A stretch of 64,000 nt of DNA, from positions 115,017-179,016 of the forward strand of contig JXTC01000219.1 of assembly GCA_002914845.1 (NCBI GenBank), read 5' to 3'. Position 1 is the first letter of the stretch; the number at the start of each line of letters is the position of its first letter. A program made the translations under genes and the position numbers. Origin of the DNA: Trema orientale. Taxonomy: Eukaryota; Streptophyta; Magnoliopsida; Rosales; Cannabaceae. This document shows, in pieces, positions 13,981 to 25,870 of this stretch. The notes below the pieces were generated by a model. That model saw only the letters and a list, made by a program, of their open reading frames with translations, did no database searches and was not told the origin of the DNA.

Positions 13981-16318
13981 GTATGGAAGTGGAAGTGGGA
14001 GGATCATCAGAGTCAGACTCTAAAATCTGGGAACAAATTGAGCGTTCCGAAAGGTAATATTTTGCAAAGATAAGAGCTTTTTGTTGATTTGTTTAAGTAG
14101 AACAAACCAAAAAAAAAAAAAAAAAGAAAACTTACACCTGAATATTTTACTTTCCCATTAAGGATAACATTTGCTAAACCCCCCTTTTTTTTTTTTTCCT
14201 TTATTTATTTGTAGACAAGATTGGTATTGTACTAATTCTATTGAAGTGGGTAGTTTTATTTAGTTGACTCGTTGTGACATGCAGCTACCTTGTTTGCTCC
14301 ATGTTTGAGGAGGCAGCCTCATCAGCTTCCTCTGTTCTCAACCAACTCCGTGATGATAGACAAGCCATTGCAACCCGAGATGATATTCAATTCTATGACA
14401 TGTTAGAATCAACTGGGATGGTCCTCGTTCAGGCTCTCAACGAGCTTGGCCGGTACTTGTTTTGTGTGTGTAATATATATTTAACTTCAATTTGTATTAT
14501 TCTCATTATTGGGTTGGATCATGGATGGTCCAGGGTATCAGAAATTCTCAATGAGCTCAAACAGTCATTTTCTTCAGTTGCAGCCATCCCTCTTCAAGTT
14601 CTCCTTACTGGGTATTTTTCTACCTTGCACAATTTATTCTTCTTATTTTCAATTTTATGTGATAAGGATTTTTTATACTCATACTTCAATCATGACATTA
14701 AGTGGTTGTCTATTTTATTTTTTCTCCTGAACTGTCAAAAAGATAATTTTGTGGTCCTTAAGAGTCATCCGTCGATACTGCATACTTTGTAACTGGTCAA
14801 TGGAGCTTTAAGAAAAAGCTTATCATGATGTTTGACATGGATATATACATTGATAAATTGATTCTCAAGATCTCCAAGGAGCACTTGTTTGGGATAGAGA
14901 CTGGTCTCCGTAGTTTAGGAAGAGTGGTTACTTATTTGTCATTGTATTTTGTTTTCCAGGGCGTGTTTCCAAATATCACAAAGTCCTTCTGGTGTTCGAA
15001 AGTTTCTCGAAGAGTTTCTTAGCAAATGGAGACTTGTGGATGAGAGATATGTTCTTGCTGGGGCAGAAGCTGGTGTAGATTATGTGGAAGGATGTGGTGG
15101 GCATTTCTGTCTGGGAGTTGATAAGTATCTTGATGTTGTTGAGGTCTATGTTATGAAGCTTCTTGGAGCCACTCTAAATGATATAGACTTTGCAATCTCC
15201 TGGGTTGAGAAAGCTGACTTACCGGAGGATAGACGACAGGTAAAATAAAATCTTTTTTCTGTCAGCCACCACGAAAATTAATTGAGGTGGTCGCATTAGT
15301 TGCGGTTCACTTCTAATTACTTTCAATGAGTTTTCAGTTCTTTTCTGAGGAAAGATTGACGAGAAAGTTTCATGACTACCTTTACATGGCCTTTGATATA
15401 ATTGTTGTCGGAATCCTGCGGCTTATTTTTGAATTTACATTCTTTGATAATATAATTGATACAATCTTCAAGAACCTTCGACTTGGGTTCAATGATGCTC
15501 ATTGTTTCTTCTTGCTTTTCATTTGCTGTATTAAAGTTGTTCATTTGTTGATAATGGACTTGTAGTGAAACATGGCCATTAGCTGCTTCACTTTCTTGCC
15601 TTTTACAAACTCTATGCTGAATTTAAGTATTCAATATGAAATCCATGCTTTTTTTTTTTTTTTTTTTTTTTAAACGAGTTGATTGCATATATAAGATTCA
15701 AGAACGTGGTTCTTTCATAACTCTCCCGACTCATTCTTTTTCTAGGAACTTTTAAGAAGATTACACTCCCTGCATTCTATGAAAGCCACAACTTTGTCAC
15801 GAGGATCTGCAGCTTTGTTGGCAGATAACAAGCAAGCTCATTCTTCCAACTTGAAACAGCAAAGCACTTTTGAGGGATCTCCAAAAGTGTTGGATGACAA
15901 TTACCCTCTAAACGGAGGGAAGACTGGAAAACAAGCAGTTCTAAAATTGTCCAAACGAGTGACACCATGTCTCTGGTGGTTCCGTACCATAAATTTGAAG
16001 CTTGGTAATGCTCAGGTGGCCATATCAAATGGGAAGATTGCGCTTGGCTGTTTAATCTTGCTTATATATTGGATTTTTAGGCGGAGACAAACTACTCTAA
16101 AGGGGTAAAGCTCCATTTTGATTCATGATGTGCTCAGAGTCGTCTAGATATCATCTAATATTTTATTGTTCTGGGTTTGTCTCAGGATTGTCCAGCGACA
16201 AGCTTTGAACATAAAGAAGGCTATGGTAGACTTGTGGCAACTTGCATTTTCATATCAAGTGAATCCTTTAGCTGCCGTGCAGTCTTCCCCTGTTCCATTG
16301 CGTGGAGGTCAAAGATGA
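13977..16318 (+). CDS. APEM9: Peroxisome membrane protein APEM9 (plant PEX26-like)
   Basis: Six exons: 13977-14053, 14285-14452, 14534-14611, 14960-15239, 15746-16104, 16186-16318. The product is 364 residues and begins MGMEVEVGGSSESDSKIWEQ. The helical N-terminal two thirds (YLVCSMFEEAASSASSVL, later FLEEFLSKWRLVDERYVLAG) resembles the APEM9 family. A single hydrophobic segment near the C-terminus (IALGCLILLIYWIF followed by RRR) suits a tail-proximal peroxisomal membrane anchor. In Arabidopsis APEM9 tethers the PEX1-PEX6 ATPase to the peroxisome, a function analogous to PEX26/PEX15, and so supports PEX5 recycling and matrix import. Recognition is by sequence memory plus the anchor; the function is inferred. 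Older annotations call this family putative PDK1, but no kinase motif is present. Confidence 0.82.
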
Positions 16319-16714
16319 AGTGTCTGATACGGTTGAATAGATAATCTATCATCAGATGAACTATCCGTTACAGAAGAATTTTGTCTTTCCTTTTTTTTTT
16401 CCTGCTCAACAACGCAATGACTTTGAAATGCAAACATTTTACTTATGTACGTTTACGTTTTACCTTGTACATTGTACACCTTTAGAATATGAAACACAAG
16501 AATAAAAGTTCTGCTACACAATTTGTTTTCCATTTCTACCCATACATGTTTGATCACCTGAGACCTGAAATCGCATGAGCTCAGGGAAAACAAAATATTT
16601 TCCAGTCCTCAATATGTAAAACCACAAAAATGACAAACCATACTAATTCTTTTCTAAGCTTCATCCTTTTTGTGCCGATGTTGTTTTTCATTGCATGTTT
16701 GTTTTCTCTCCAAG

Positions 16715-17014
16715 ATGTCGTTGATCTCTTTTTTTAAGTACGTTGTTTTTCATTTGACTTTATCAGTGTCGTTTTGTTTCCCTCGATGTTCAACTTCAGC
16801 AAACATGATGTCGTTTTCTATTAGATGTCTTTCTACTTCCATTACATTTTGTTGCTCCTCAGATCAGATGTGGCTTTTAAAGACATGCCGTTCATAAAGG
16901 TGTTTAAATAGACATGCCGTTCATAAGATTTCATCACGGGATGTTGGTTTACAAATATTATTGGCAATGTCGTTTATTTGGGACCTGTCGTTTTCCCCTT
17001 TTAAGATGTCGTTT
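16715..17014. repeat. Cluster of TGTCGTT / TGCCGTT words
   Basis: TGTCGTT occurs at 16716, 16767, 16809, 16968, 16986 and 17007. TGCCGTT occurs at 16886 and 16915 inside a longer repeated word, AGACATGCCGTTCATAA, with a 29-bp period. All copies are on the same strand. They are not evenly spaced, so this is a dispersed word cluster, not a simple tandem array. It may be cryptic repeat decay or a set of binding sites; nothing in the sequence decides which. Confidence 0.7.
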
Positions 17015-17249
17015 ATACACTGCCATTTCTATACGACACGTCATTGAGGAAGGCCTCAAGCCAAGGCTACACTATTCCATCAGCCCGGCCCACGAGTCCC
17101 TGAAGGAGATCCCTCTCCTGTTGCGCTGGAACAAAGTACTATGTTCCTGTTCCCCAGTTAACCGTGTCTCAAGTCCATTCAGTCCTTAGATTTGAGGCCA
17201 CATAGAAAGAGGCGACGAGCTCTGAGTGTTCTGACTTCTGAAACTGACC

Positions 17250-17258
17250 ATGCAGTGA
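17250..17258 (+). promoter_or_regulatory. Two-codon upstream ORF before the pseudouridine synthase
   Basis: ATG CAG TGA ends two bases before the chosen start codon. If it lies in the mature leader, scanning ribosomes would meet it first. Reinitiation after so short an ORF is possible, so it could tune translation or favour the downstream ATG at 17306. The transcription start is unknown. Confidence 0.4.
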
Positions 17259-17260
17259 TT

Positions 17261-20258
17261 ATGGTCTCGCTCTCCTCACCCAAACAACTCATTCGCAAGA
17301 TTCAGATGGAAATCCAGCCGCCAACAAAGGACTATTTTCACTACAACCACACTGACGCATGTCGATTTTCTCGTTGGACAGCCAGGTTTTACTCCTTCCT
17401 TTTTCTCAATGCACCTCTCTTTATTTTCTTCGTTTGGAGTTGACCCACCAAAGCTAATGGTCTAAATTCTTCAACTTTCTGACAATCGAAACCTGGGTTT
17501 TGACAGGGAAAGCTTCCAGTTCATGTATGCTCGACCATGGGAGCATGTCCTTGATTTTTATTCCCAACTCGTCAATGGAAGCGTTTCTTTGTCCACATTG
17601 TTTGGGGTCGAGGTGGTTCACTCTTATATGTTTGATTTTTGTCTTTGATACTTGTAGTTATGGCATGAATGAAGGATAACAATGAAGCTTTTACTATGTT
17701 TCCGTACTACTATTTGGTTGACGAAATGAATGATTGTCTTATTACTATTGTGATATTTATGATATAGAACTTTATTTACAGAAGTGTCATGTTGGTGGTG
17801 TTGGTGATGAAATTCCTGAGATTTCTGATAAGACTGAATTAGAGAGTGTTTCGTCTAACGATAAGTCTGGTAGGTGGGCGAGGATAACATTTAAAGTTGT
17901 TCTTGGATATCATGGGGCATCTTTTGATGGGTGGCAAAAGCAGCCAGGATTAAACACTGTTCAAGGGTAAGTGCTTCCTGTTAACTTCTATAAGTTTATG
18001 CCTTTAGATAACTGTATGGAACTTGTGATAATATAGCATCGGTTCAAGATGCGATTGACTGCGTTTGCAGAGGTTTTTCGTTTATAGTACTGAAGGAATT
18101 ATTACAGTTATTGCAATTTACTACCCACTTTTGGATCAAGTTCCTTTTTATGTTGGTAGTTTACTTGAAGGTGTGTTTTGCGCCTCATGCTGATTATGAG
18201 AAGTGGTTATTAAACAAGCGCTTTAATGATTAATGGTTTTTTTATTTGTTCTTTGATAAAAAAGAAGGGAGTTTGTTTTTAGGACTTTGGGCATTCCTTT
18301 TTTTCCTCACCCTAGTTCATCACTTAAATGCATGGTGCACACATTTCACTGAAACATCAACTTATCATTGTTGAGAGATTGAAAATATGACTAAATTGAA
18401 TTCAGCATCTGATTTGCACTTGCTTCTCTTCATTTTGACAGTTTGGTGGAAAGATCTCTTGGTAAATTTGTTGATGAGAAGAAAGCACAATTGCTAAAAG
18501 ACAAATCTTTACCAGTAGAAGGCTGTGCTGTTGTCGCCGGACGCACTGACAAAGGAGTCACAGCCCTGCAACAAGTTTGTTCTTTTTGTATGTTAAAATT
18601 TTAGTAACTATATTCTGAATTTGCTGTCTGAAAATTCTCGTATGAAAGCCTTGACTTTATTGGCAAATTTGTTTTGTGTAATCCATTTTCATCGAAAAAA
18701 TTTTCTCTGCTCTACAATCTGTAGCAGATGAAACTAAAATCGTGTTTAGAACTCCTTGAATTAGTATCTATCTTGTAGTTTCTATTTTCTTGAAATGAAG
18801 CAGTCTCATCTTTTAAAAGGTTGATCTGTGGATGTAGCTTATAATATTTTTGTTGTTTGTGTAAATTTTTTACAGACGGTGGAAATATTTGTTTTAAACT
18901 CATATTGTTATGTCTCTAGATACTTGGAGAAAGGATATTAAATGTAAAGATATTGAAGATGCAATCAATAGTATGGCACCAGGAAAACTCAAAGTCAAAT
19001 CTGTTTCTGAGGTATTGAATTCTTCAAGTTTTTTCAAGGCATCTAACATGACATCTCCATCCGTTGTGGTTCCTTAGATATCTTTAGCATATCCACGAGG
19101 ATCTTTGTTAACATAGCAGCTCCAGATCTTCAGCTGTTGTTTACTTTCTTTTCTATTCTTTTCGAAATTTTATTTTATTGATACTGCATCTTACGTGCTG
19201 CAGGTATCACGTGTCTTCCATCCAAATTTTTCTGCTAAATGGAGGCGATACCTATATATTTTCCCCCTTAATGATGAAGAGCATGGGGAGCAAAGCAATG
19301 AGAGTGGAGAGGGTGTTGAAAATCAGGAGGAGAATGAAAACGGATGTGGGGAAGATAATGATGAGAGTTTTGAAAACTTAAGCATTGACGACAGGGAAGA
19401 GTTAGAAAGTGGGAAGAAACCACAGACATTCAGTGTAAACCGAGTGAACCAACTTTTACGGCAGCTAGAAGGAAAGCTATTGTCGTACAAGATGTTTGCA
19501 CGTGATACAAAGGCTTCTAGAAATGTGTAAGAACAAACAAAATTTTTGTTTTCTTGTGGAATTTCTATACCCTTCATGCGCAAAGGAGTTCCTTTTTACT
19601 TAGAGATTTGCAAGGCTTTTGATTTGAGCTTGTAGATGTTCTGGTGTCCTCTAATGCTTGCTAACTAAAGCTGTCTATATTTCCCAGAGGTCCACCAACG
19701 GAGTGTTTTCTCTACCATGCTCGAGCAACAGAAGCTAGATTGCCATCTTCAGTTAATATTTCTTATTATTTAAGTTATTTTCTTACTTACGTAGTAGTAT
19801 TTTATAATGCAAGTACTAACACGATTGATATTTTTCTAGGATTGCGTCGAAGGAGCAAGGGTTATGTGTGTCGAATTGGTTGCTAATCGTTTCTTACGGA
19901 AGGTACTAGTTTCACTTGTCTACTCATTGCTCAAATCTTTACTCCATAATTTGTCTGCTCTTTTGAATCTCTGTATATGTCATTTGTATATTTGCTGAGA
20001 GAAGACTACTTGGGGTACTTCTAACATCTTTTTGTTTTGTCACATAATCACGAGCTTTCACAGATGGTTCGGGTACTAGTGGCAACGTCAATAAGGGAAG
20101 CAGCTGCAGGTGCAGAAGAAGATGCATTGCTAAGGCTGATGGATGCCACATGCAGACGTGCCACTGCTCCTCCAGCACCCCCTGATGGCCTGTGTCTTGT
20201 CGATGTAGGATATATGGAGTTTAATCCTCAAATTTGTTTTATTTACCAAGAATTATAG
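17261..20258 (+). CDS. tRNA pseudouridine synthase, TruA/PUS1-type
   Basis: Nine exons: 17261-17385, 17507-17612, 17782-17966, 18442-18587, 18920-19011, 19204-19526, 19688-19751, 19840-19902, 20064-20258. The product is 432 residues. The fold is recognised from LGYHGASFDGWQKQPGLNTV at the start of the catalytic domain. The active-site motif AGRTDKGVTAL contains the conserved Asp that attacks the target uridine. FHPNFSAKWRRYLYIF and VANRFLRKMVRVLVAT follow, as in TruA relatives. An acidic insertion rich in Glu and Asn (about residues 240-290) interrupts the domain. The family converts uridine to pseudouridine in tRNA; the exact target position cannot be read here. The start is the first in-frame ATG; a second in-frame ATG lies at 17306. 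No clear organellar transit peptide is seen. Confidence 0.88.
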
Positions 20259-20881
20259 AATGAATTTACTAAAAAAGTTTCATAAACCACTTTATTTTGT
20301 ACACTTATTACTCACTGTCTGCGTGTCTAAAACATGCAATATTGATAAGGTGCTTAATGCTCCTATTTCTATGAGAATGGTATTGGATAGAAATTCCGGT
20401 GATCTGACGGTCATAATTCTCAAACATTTACCATATGATTTTTTTTCCCACATTACGAAAGGAATCTAAAACTACGGAGGGCAAAGGAAAGAAATCATAA
20501 TAATAATAATGGAGAATATATATCACATGAGGAAACTAAAATTGAAAGGCTGGGAGGAAATTTCTCATGCGAGGGGGATAGGTGGACTTTGTCAAACGTT
20601 AGAGGATCATTTCTCTGTGTTGCTTTCCACCTCCCATTCTTAGCTTAGCAGTTACAAGTTAGAAGGCAGCAGTTATCAGTTAGGCCTGGTCTTTTGTCCT
20701 CTTTCTCTCTCTCTCTCTGATTTTTCCATGCCATCGAAATTTTGCAGCACCCTTCTTCCTCGTCCAAGCCTTATTCGTCCAATACCACTCATTTCTCAGT
20801 TCCAGCAGCAGCAGAAGCAGCCCCCTCCAACGGGCGCACACGCCGCCCCGCTCACTAGAGCGTGTACCATTACCATTGCCA

Positions 20882-23155
20882 ATGGCAATAGCATTGGCAC
20901 CTCACTGTTTTAGGCTTTTACTCTTCCTCCATTGCTTCCTTGAAGTTTTTGCCTCTTCCGACTCTGATTCCGACTCCCTGCTTAGCTTCAAGGATTCTTT
21001 ACAAAACAGTTCCTCTCTGTTGCCTAGTTGGAGTTCCTCCACCGCTCCCTGCTCCGCCCATAAAGCCAATTGGGAAGGCGTTCTTTGCAGCCAGCAGGGA
21101 GAGATATGGGGCTTGAAGCTTGAGAACATGGGGCTCAAGGGCGTCATTGATGTGGATTCTCTCAAGAACTTGCCTGACCTCAGAAGTCTAAGTTTCATGA
21201 ACAACGATTTCGATGGACCAATACCTGATATCGGACAACTTGGTGCCCTCAAATCAATCTACTTATCCAACAACCGGTTCATTGGGGAGATTGACACTTC
21301 CATATTCTCAAGAATGCAGTCCTTGAAGAAAGTGGATCTGGCCAACAATCAATTCATGGGTGTGATACCTCAGACATTGGCTCTTTTGCCAAAGCTTATT
21401 CTGCTAAGGCTTGAAGGCAACCAGTTTCAAGGGCAGATGCCACATTTCTCAAATAGAACTTGGGTTTCTTTCAATGTATCCAACAACCAATTGGATGGTC
21501 AAATCCCACCAGGCCTTGGCAATTTGGACCCAACCTCCTTTTACGGTACGTTATTATGAGTCGATGATGATAAATATGAGCCATATTGATCTACTTCATC
21601 ATTTTAATTTCTTAACGATCTTATCATCATCTCCATTTTTTACAAAGGCATATGATCTGATGAGCAGGGAACGAGGATCTCTGTGGACTGCCATTGAAAC
21701 CGTGTCCCTCAAGCAAGCCATCGATACCGAGCATTGTCGTGGTAGTGGCAGTTGTCGTAATTGCACTATCTGCCATAGTAGTTGTCATCATCATCCTGAG
21801 CCGCCGTAAGCAAACATCCACGTCGGTAGAGGATCCGAGGGCATTGCCAAAAGAAGGTACTAGTCATGATTGCTGCGAAGATGATCAATGTGAAGTATAC
21901 CAGTGCTCATCACCGATTGCAAGCAGTGCAAGTGGTAAAAAGAAAGGAGCAGACAAGTTGAAGGTGACGTTCGTGAGAGACGACAGAGTGAAGTTTGATA
22001 TGCCGGACTTGTTGAGAGCGTCGGCGGAGATGTTAGGGAGCGGGCGGTTCGGGTCTTGTTACAAGGCGGCCTTGCTGAGTGGACCGGTGATGGTTGTTAA
22101 GAGGTTTAAGCAAATGAACAACGTGGGGAGGGAGGAGTTCCAGCAGCACATGAGAAGGCTTGGCAGGTTGAGACATCCCAGTTTGCTTCCTCTTGTGGCT
22201 TACTATTACAACAAGGAAGAAAAGCTCTTGCTTTTCGACTACATTCAGAACGCTACAACCTTGGCTTTTCATCTTCATGGTACGTACACGCGATTATAAA
22301 CAGTAGGAAAATGCTAAAGGGCAATTGTAGACGTAGCACCACGTCTACTCATAGCATTGCTCTAAATAATAAATGTGTCATATATGTGATGGTATCATAA
22401 AGAATGATAGATAGCATTCCTCAATTGTTGATCAATATCATTGCTTATGCTAAATAGGAACATCAGCTGATCATCGGCTTGATTGGAGAACACGGTTGAG
22501 GATTGTGAAAGGGGTGGCAACGGGTGTTTCATATCTCCAAAACGAGCTTCCCAGCCTAATAGCGAGTCACGGCCACCTCAAGTCCTCAAACGTTCTTCTC
22601 AAGGCAGAGACATATGAGCCCCTGCTTTGTGACTACGGCCTAATCCCATTGATGAATCAAGAAGATGCCCAGCAGCTAATGGTGGCCTACAAATCGCCAG
22701 AGTACCTTCAACACGGCCGGATCACCAAGAAGACCGATGTGTGGAGCCTTGGCATATTGATACTCCAAATACTGACTGCCAAGGAGGAAGTTGAGGATTT
22801 GGCCAGCTGGGTTAGCTCAGTTAGTCCTGATCAATATCAGGATGAGCTGTTCGACAGAGAACTGGTATCCGGGGCAGCAAGGGGGAGCGAGGACGAGATG
22901 GTGAAGCTGTTGAAGATAGGGATGGGATGTTGCCATGTTGATGTGGAGAAGAGGTTGGATATGAGAGAAGCTGTTGAGAAGATTGAAGAGTTGAAAGAAA
23001 TTAGTACTTACGGTTATCATGAGACTACTACTAGAACTAGTACTACTCATGACATAAATGATGAGGATTTTTACTCCTCGTGTGCTAGTGAAATGGACAT
23101 GAGGTCCTCCAGAGCAATGTCTGATGAATTTATCAATATATCGTTCAAAAGTTGA
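20882..23155 (+). CDS. LRR receptor-like (pseudo)kinase, pollen PRK type
   Basis: Three exons: 20882-21545, 21668-22279, 22458-23155; the product is 657 residues. It starts at the first ATG, with a hydrophobic signal peptide (LLLFLHCFLEVFA). An LRRNT region follows (SLLSFKDSLQNSS, then WEGVLC), then about five to six LRRs such as LPDLRSLSFMNNDFDGPIPD. The juxtamembrane piece GNEDLCGLPLKPCP is typical of plant LRR kinases. One membrane helix follows (SIVVVVAVVVIALSAIVVVI) and then a kinase-like domain. The glycine loop (GSGRFGSCYKA) and VAIK-type Lys (VVKRFK) are present. The catalytic loop reads HGHLKSSN where active kinases have HRDLKxxN, and DFG reads DYG, so catalysis is doubtful. This fits the PRK/LRR III group, several members of which signal in pollen tubes through RopGEFs. 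Pollen expression is an inference. Confidence 0.88.
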
Positions 23156-24042
23156 ATTTTTATATATACACACTACACACACACACATGTTATATATGAG
23201 AATTCATTGATCATGTTCCAACCTTTCTATTAGTCCATATATCCATTAATAGCTTCATATATGTAGTTTGAAAGAAAATGGTACGCGCATGAGTATAGTT
23301 TATTCTTCCCAGTTAAAAGTAAAAAATACTAACGATTAGTTCTTGAGATATAGACGTGTGTCGAATATTGGCCGTGAAAATAGTTCTAGAATAATTAACG
23401 AGCCAAGAGTTCTAGTCATATTTGTTTTTCCTTTTTTTTTTTTAATTTTTTTTAGAGTGAAATGATCAAGAACGAAGATGTACTCAAAATATTGTTTCAA
23501 GAAATCTCCATTATCTCATTGCACTTTTTTTTTTTTAACAAATAAAAAAAGAATATAACATAAACATTTCCAATCAAGCCTACGAACTCAAAATTTTGTT
23601 TTCACGGTTAATTAATTGGCATGCCATGTTATATAAGCATATTAGTATGTGTAACAAGTTTTGTTTTCCAGATAGAGAGTTTGGGTGGATTTTATCTGTT
23701 TGGTTAACTAATAAGGACGCACTGGAAGGTGGTTCCGCGGGTATTTGTTAGTCTATATATGTAACATATAGATCAACCATACATTTCCAATAATAAGCTA
23801 TATACATTCACCTAACAAACATACCAATTAGCCAAAACAGACGATAGATGGGATCAAAATTAACAGATTTTACTAGTTTTTTGGTTTTACTTGAATGGCC
23901 CTTAGGCATATGGACTGAGAGAAACAGCTAGCTCATCAAACTTGTCTCTCTTAATCTCCTTATTATTTCTTTTGAAAGGGGCAGAGGGATCTAGAGCTCA
24001 AGGCTTATTGTTCATCTTTAGTTTACTTCACTAGATTGAATA
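23156..24042. other. Intergenic, AT-rich
   Basis: Separates the PRK-type gene from the truncated USP gene. It has a CA-rich run just after the stop codon (23170-23187) and poly-T tracts. No exon or element boundary was recognised. Confidence 0.5.
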
Positions 24043-25483
24043 ATGTCTGACACATACGAATATGATAATTATGACAATGATAACCATGATACTAACGTTG
24101 GAAAGAATGAAGGCGGCGGGGAAAGCCGGATTAGGTGGTCAGAGAAGGAGGTGGTGGTAGTGGCAGTGGAGAAGGACAATAAGGCCAGCCGACAAGCTTT
24201 GAGATGGGCTATCAATCGTTTTGTCTCCAGAAACAAAAACAGAAGAACTAGACTTGTTCTTGTCCATGTTCGTCTTCAGTATCCAATATTTCCGATCTCT
24301 GAGCCTCATGATCTCTCAACAAGTACTAAGTTGGCTCCTTGGTTCTTTTCTTACTTGTATTGTTATTAATGAATTAGTGCGTAATTGTGATTATAAATTA
24401 ACAACAACAATGTGCATCAGGAGACACCACCACCAGTCTGCTAGAAAGGGAACCGGATGATTACGAGTTGGAAATCTTGAATCCCTTTCGGTCCTTTTGT
24501 TTGCGTAGACAGGTACTAATCAAACAGATTACTCCTCTTCTATAAGTACTACATCTGATTATCATGATCATCTAATCATCTTGCATTGCCTAATGTAACA
24601 GATACCATTTGAGATTGTTGTACTTGAGGATTTTGATGTGGCACAAGCATTAGTTGACTATGCCACACGCCATCGAGTTAAGAATTTGCTTCTTGGTGCT
24701 ACCTTATCAAAGAATGGCTTTTCCAGGTAATTATTACCCTATTAATTGTTAAAATTTTTGGTTTGCTGTTTATGAAGGGATTAATATTAAGATAGTTGAT
24801 GTGAATTGTTTTACTTGTATAATGCAGGCTATTCAAGAATAGTTCCTGTATCCCAAGCTATGTGCTAAAATGGATACCTGATTTCTGCAATGTATTCATC
24901 ATCTCCAAACAGGGAAATCTCAGTGGGGTGCGAAATGCATGTCGTGCAGCGCCAACTATCCCACAAGATCAAACTCCTCACCATCATGACATGTAAGACT
25001 AGTTCATATTAGAAACATTGAGAAAAACTAGTTTAGTCATATGATCAATCATAACAACTTATAAACTAATTGGTCATGTGTAGAGGTGGTGATACAAGCG
25101 ACATTTTGGACGATGGGATCATCTCAGAAGCCGAGTCTGAATTCAGTTTTCTAAGCCCAGAAATTAGTCCAGCCACTGATATCACGTCCCATTCTCTCTC
25201 AGCCTTCAACTCATTACCTTTAATCGAATCAGCTAGACTACCTCGTGATGATGATTTTCATTTCCTGCATCAATTCACCTCAATCTCGCGCGACTGCAAG
25301 GGAACTTCGCTATTCTTAACACACAAACTAGTAAGTAGATGGAGTGACTTGCTACACCCTTACAGCACACAAAGAGCTTTATCATTAAAGGTATTAATTC
25401 TAATTCAATTACTTGTATACTTTCAGAAATCTATGGAAGAGGAGATGAAGAGACTTAAATTAGAGCAAAAGCAAACAATCTGA
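24043..25483 (+). CDS. Truncated USP-domain gene, kinase half lost
   Basis: Six exons: 24043-24322, 24421-24512, 24602-24726, 24828-24992, 25084-25330, 25427-25483; the model gives 321 residues. The universal-stress-protein domain is intact: EVVVVAVEKDNKASRQALRW, then LNPFRSFCLRRQ, then EIVVLEDFDVAQALVDYAT and NLLLGATLSKNGF. A Ser-rich linker follows and then the beginning of a coiled coil, EEEMKRLKLEQKQTI, which ends in a stop. The next gene downstream has the same exon order and continues into a coiled coil and a kinase. This copy is therefore a tandem duplicate cut short. It may encode a USP-only protein or be a pseudogene; every splice site still looks usable and the frame stays open to the stop. 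Confidence 0.7.
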
Positions 25484-25870
25484 CGCCTATCATTTAGGCT
25501 GCGCAGAAGCGGTTGCACCATAACAAAAGGTCCTAAATTTGGTTCTCACTGTCTTAGTTTCCTTTTAAAATCAACATATGAATCAAAGATTTGTATGATA
25601 TTTTGTCTAAGCTTAACTTCAAGGCAGGCTTGACACTGACGTGTGAGGTTAATATATAGTTACAGGCAAACCAACTAAACTCCAAGTCTCCAAGGGAACA
25701 ACTAGAGGCACAACTTTGGCAGAGGATGAAGCCGCTACAAAAACTGAGGAAAAGAATCAAAAGCAAAGCTTAAGGTAGACACAGAACGGTTTCCCAGGCT
25801 GGAGGTGCAAGAGTAGAAATTAATGAGGAGAAGAAGAAGGCGGTGTATTGTTTAGATCACTACAACATAG
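25484..25870 (+). pseudogene. Decayed coiled-coil remnant of the truncated USP-kinase gene
   Basis: Just past the TGA the reading resumes one base later as DAYHLGCAEAVAP, matching the DLYSTACKEALSA segment of the intact downstream gene; a single extra T explains the stop. Near 25710-25760 another stretch reads LAEDEAATKTEEKNQKQSLR, resembling the Ala/Glu/Lys-rich coiled coil, with further stops. No glycine loop or other kinase motif is found after it. This is the eroded 3' half of a former USP-RLCK gene. Confidence 0.6.

Larger units (their letters stand above)
16319..17260. other. Intergenic region between APEM9 and the pseudouridine synthase
   Basis: Holds the APEM9 3' UTR and the promoter and leader of the next gene. 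I see no convincing exon. Between 16715 and 17014 there is an unusual concentration of the word TGTCGTT and its variant TGCCGTT, listed separately. The frame of the next gene is open back to about 17192 without an ATG. Confidence 0.5.

Noticed and set aside
20728-20913. Possible upstream coding start for the PRK-type gene
   Set aside because: It is in another frame from the signal peptide and has no family similarity; the ATG at 20882 gives a proper signal peptide.
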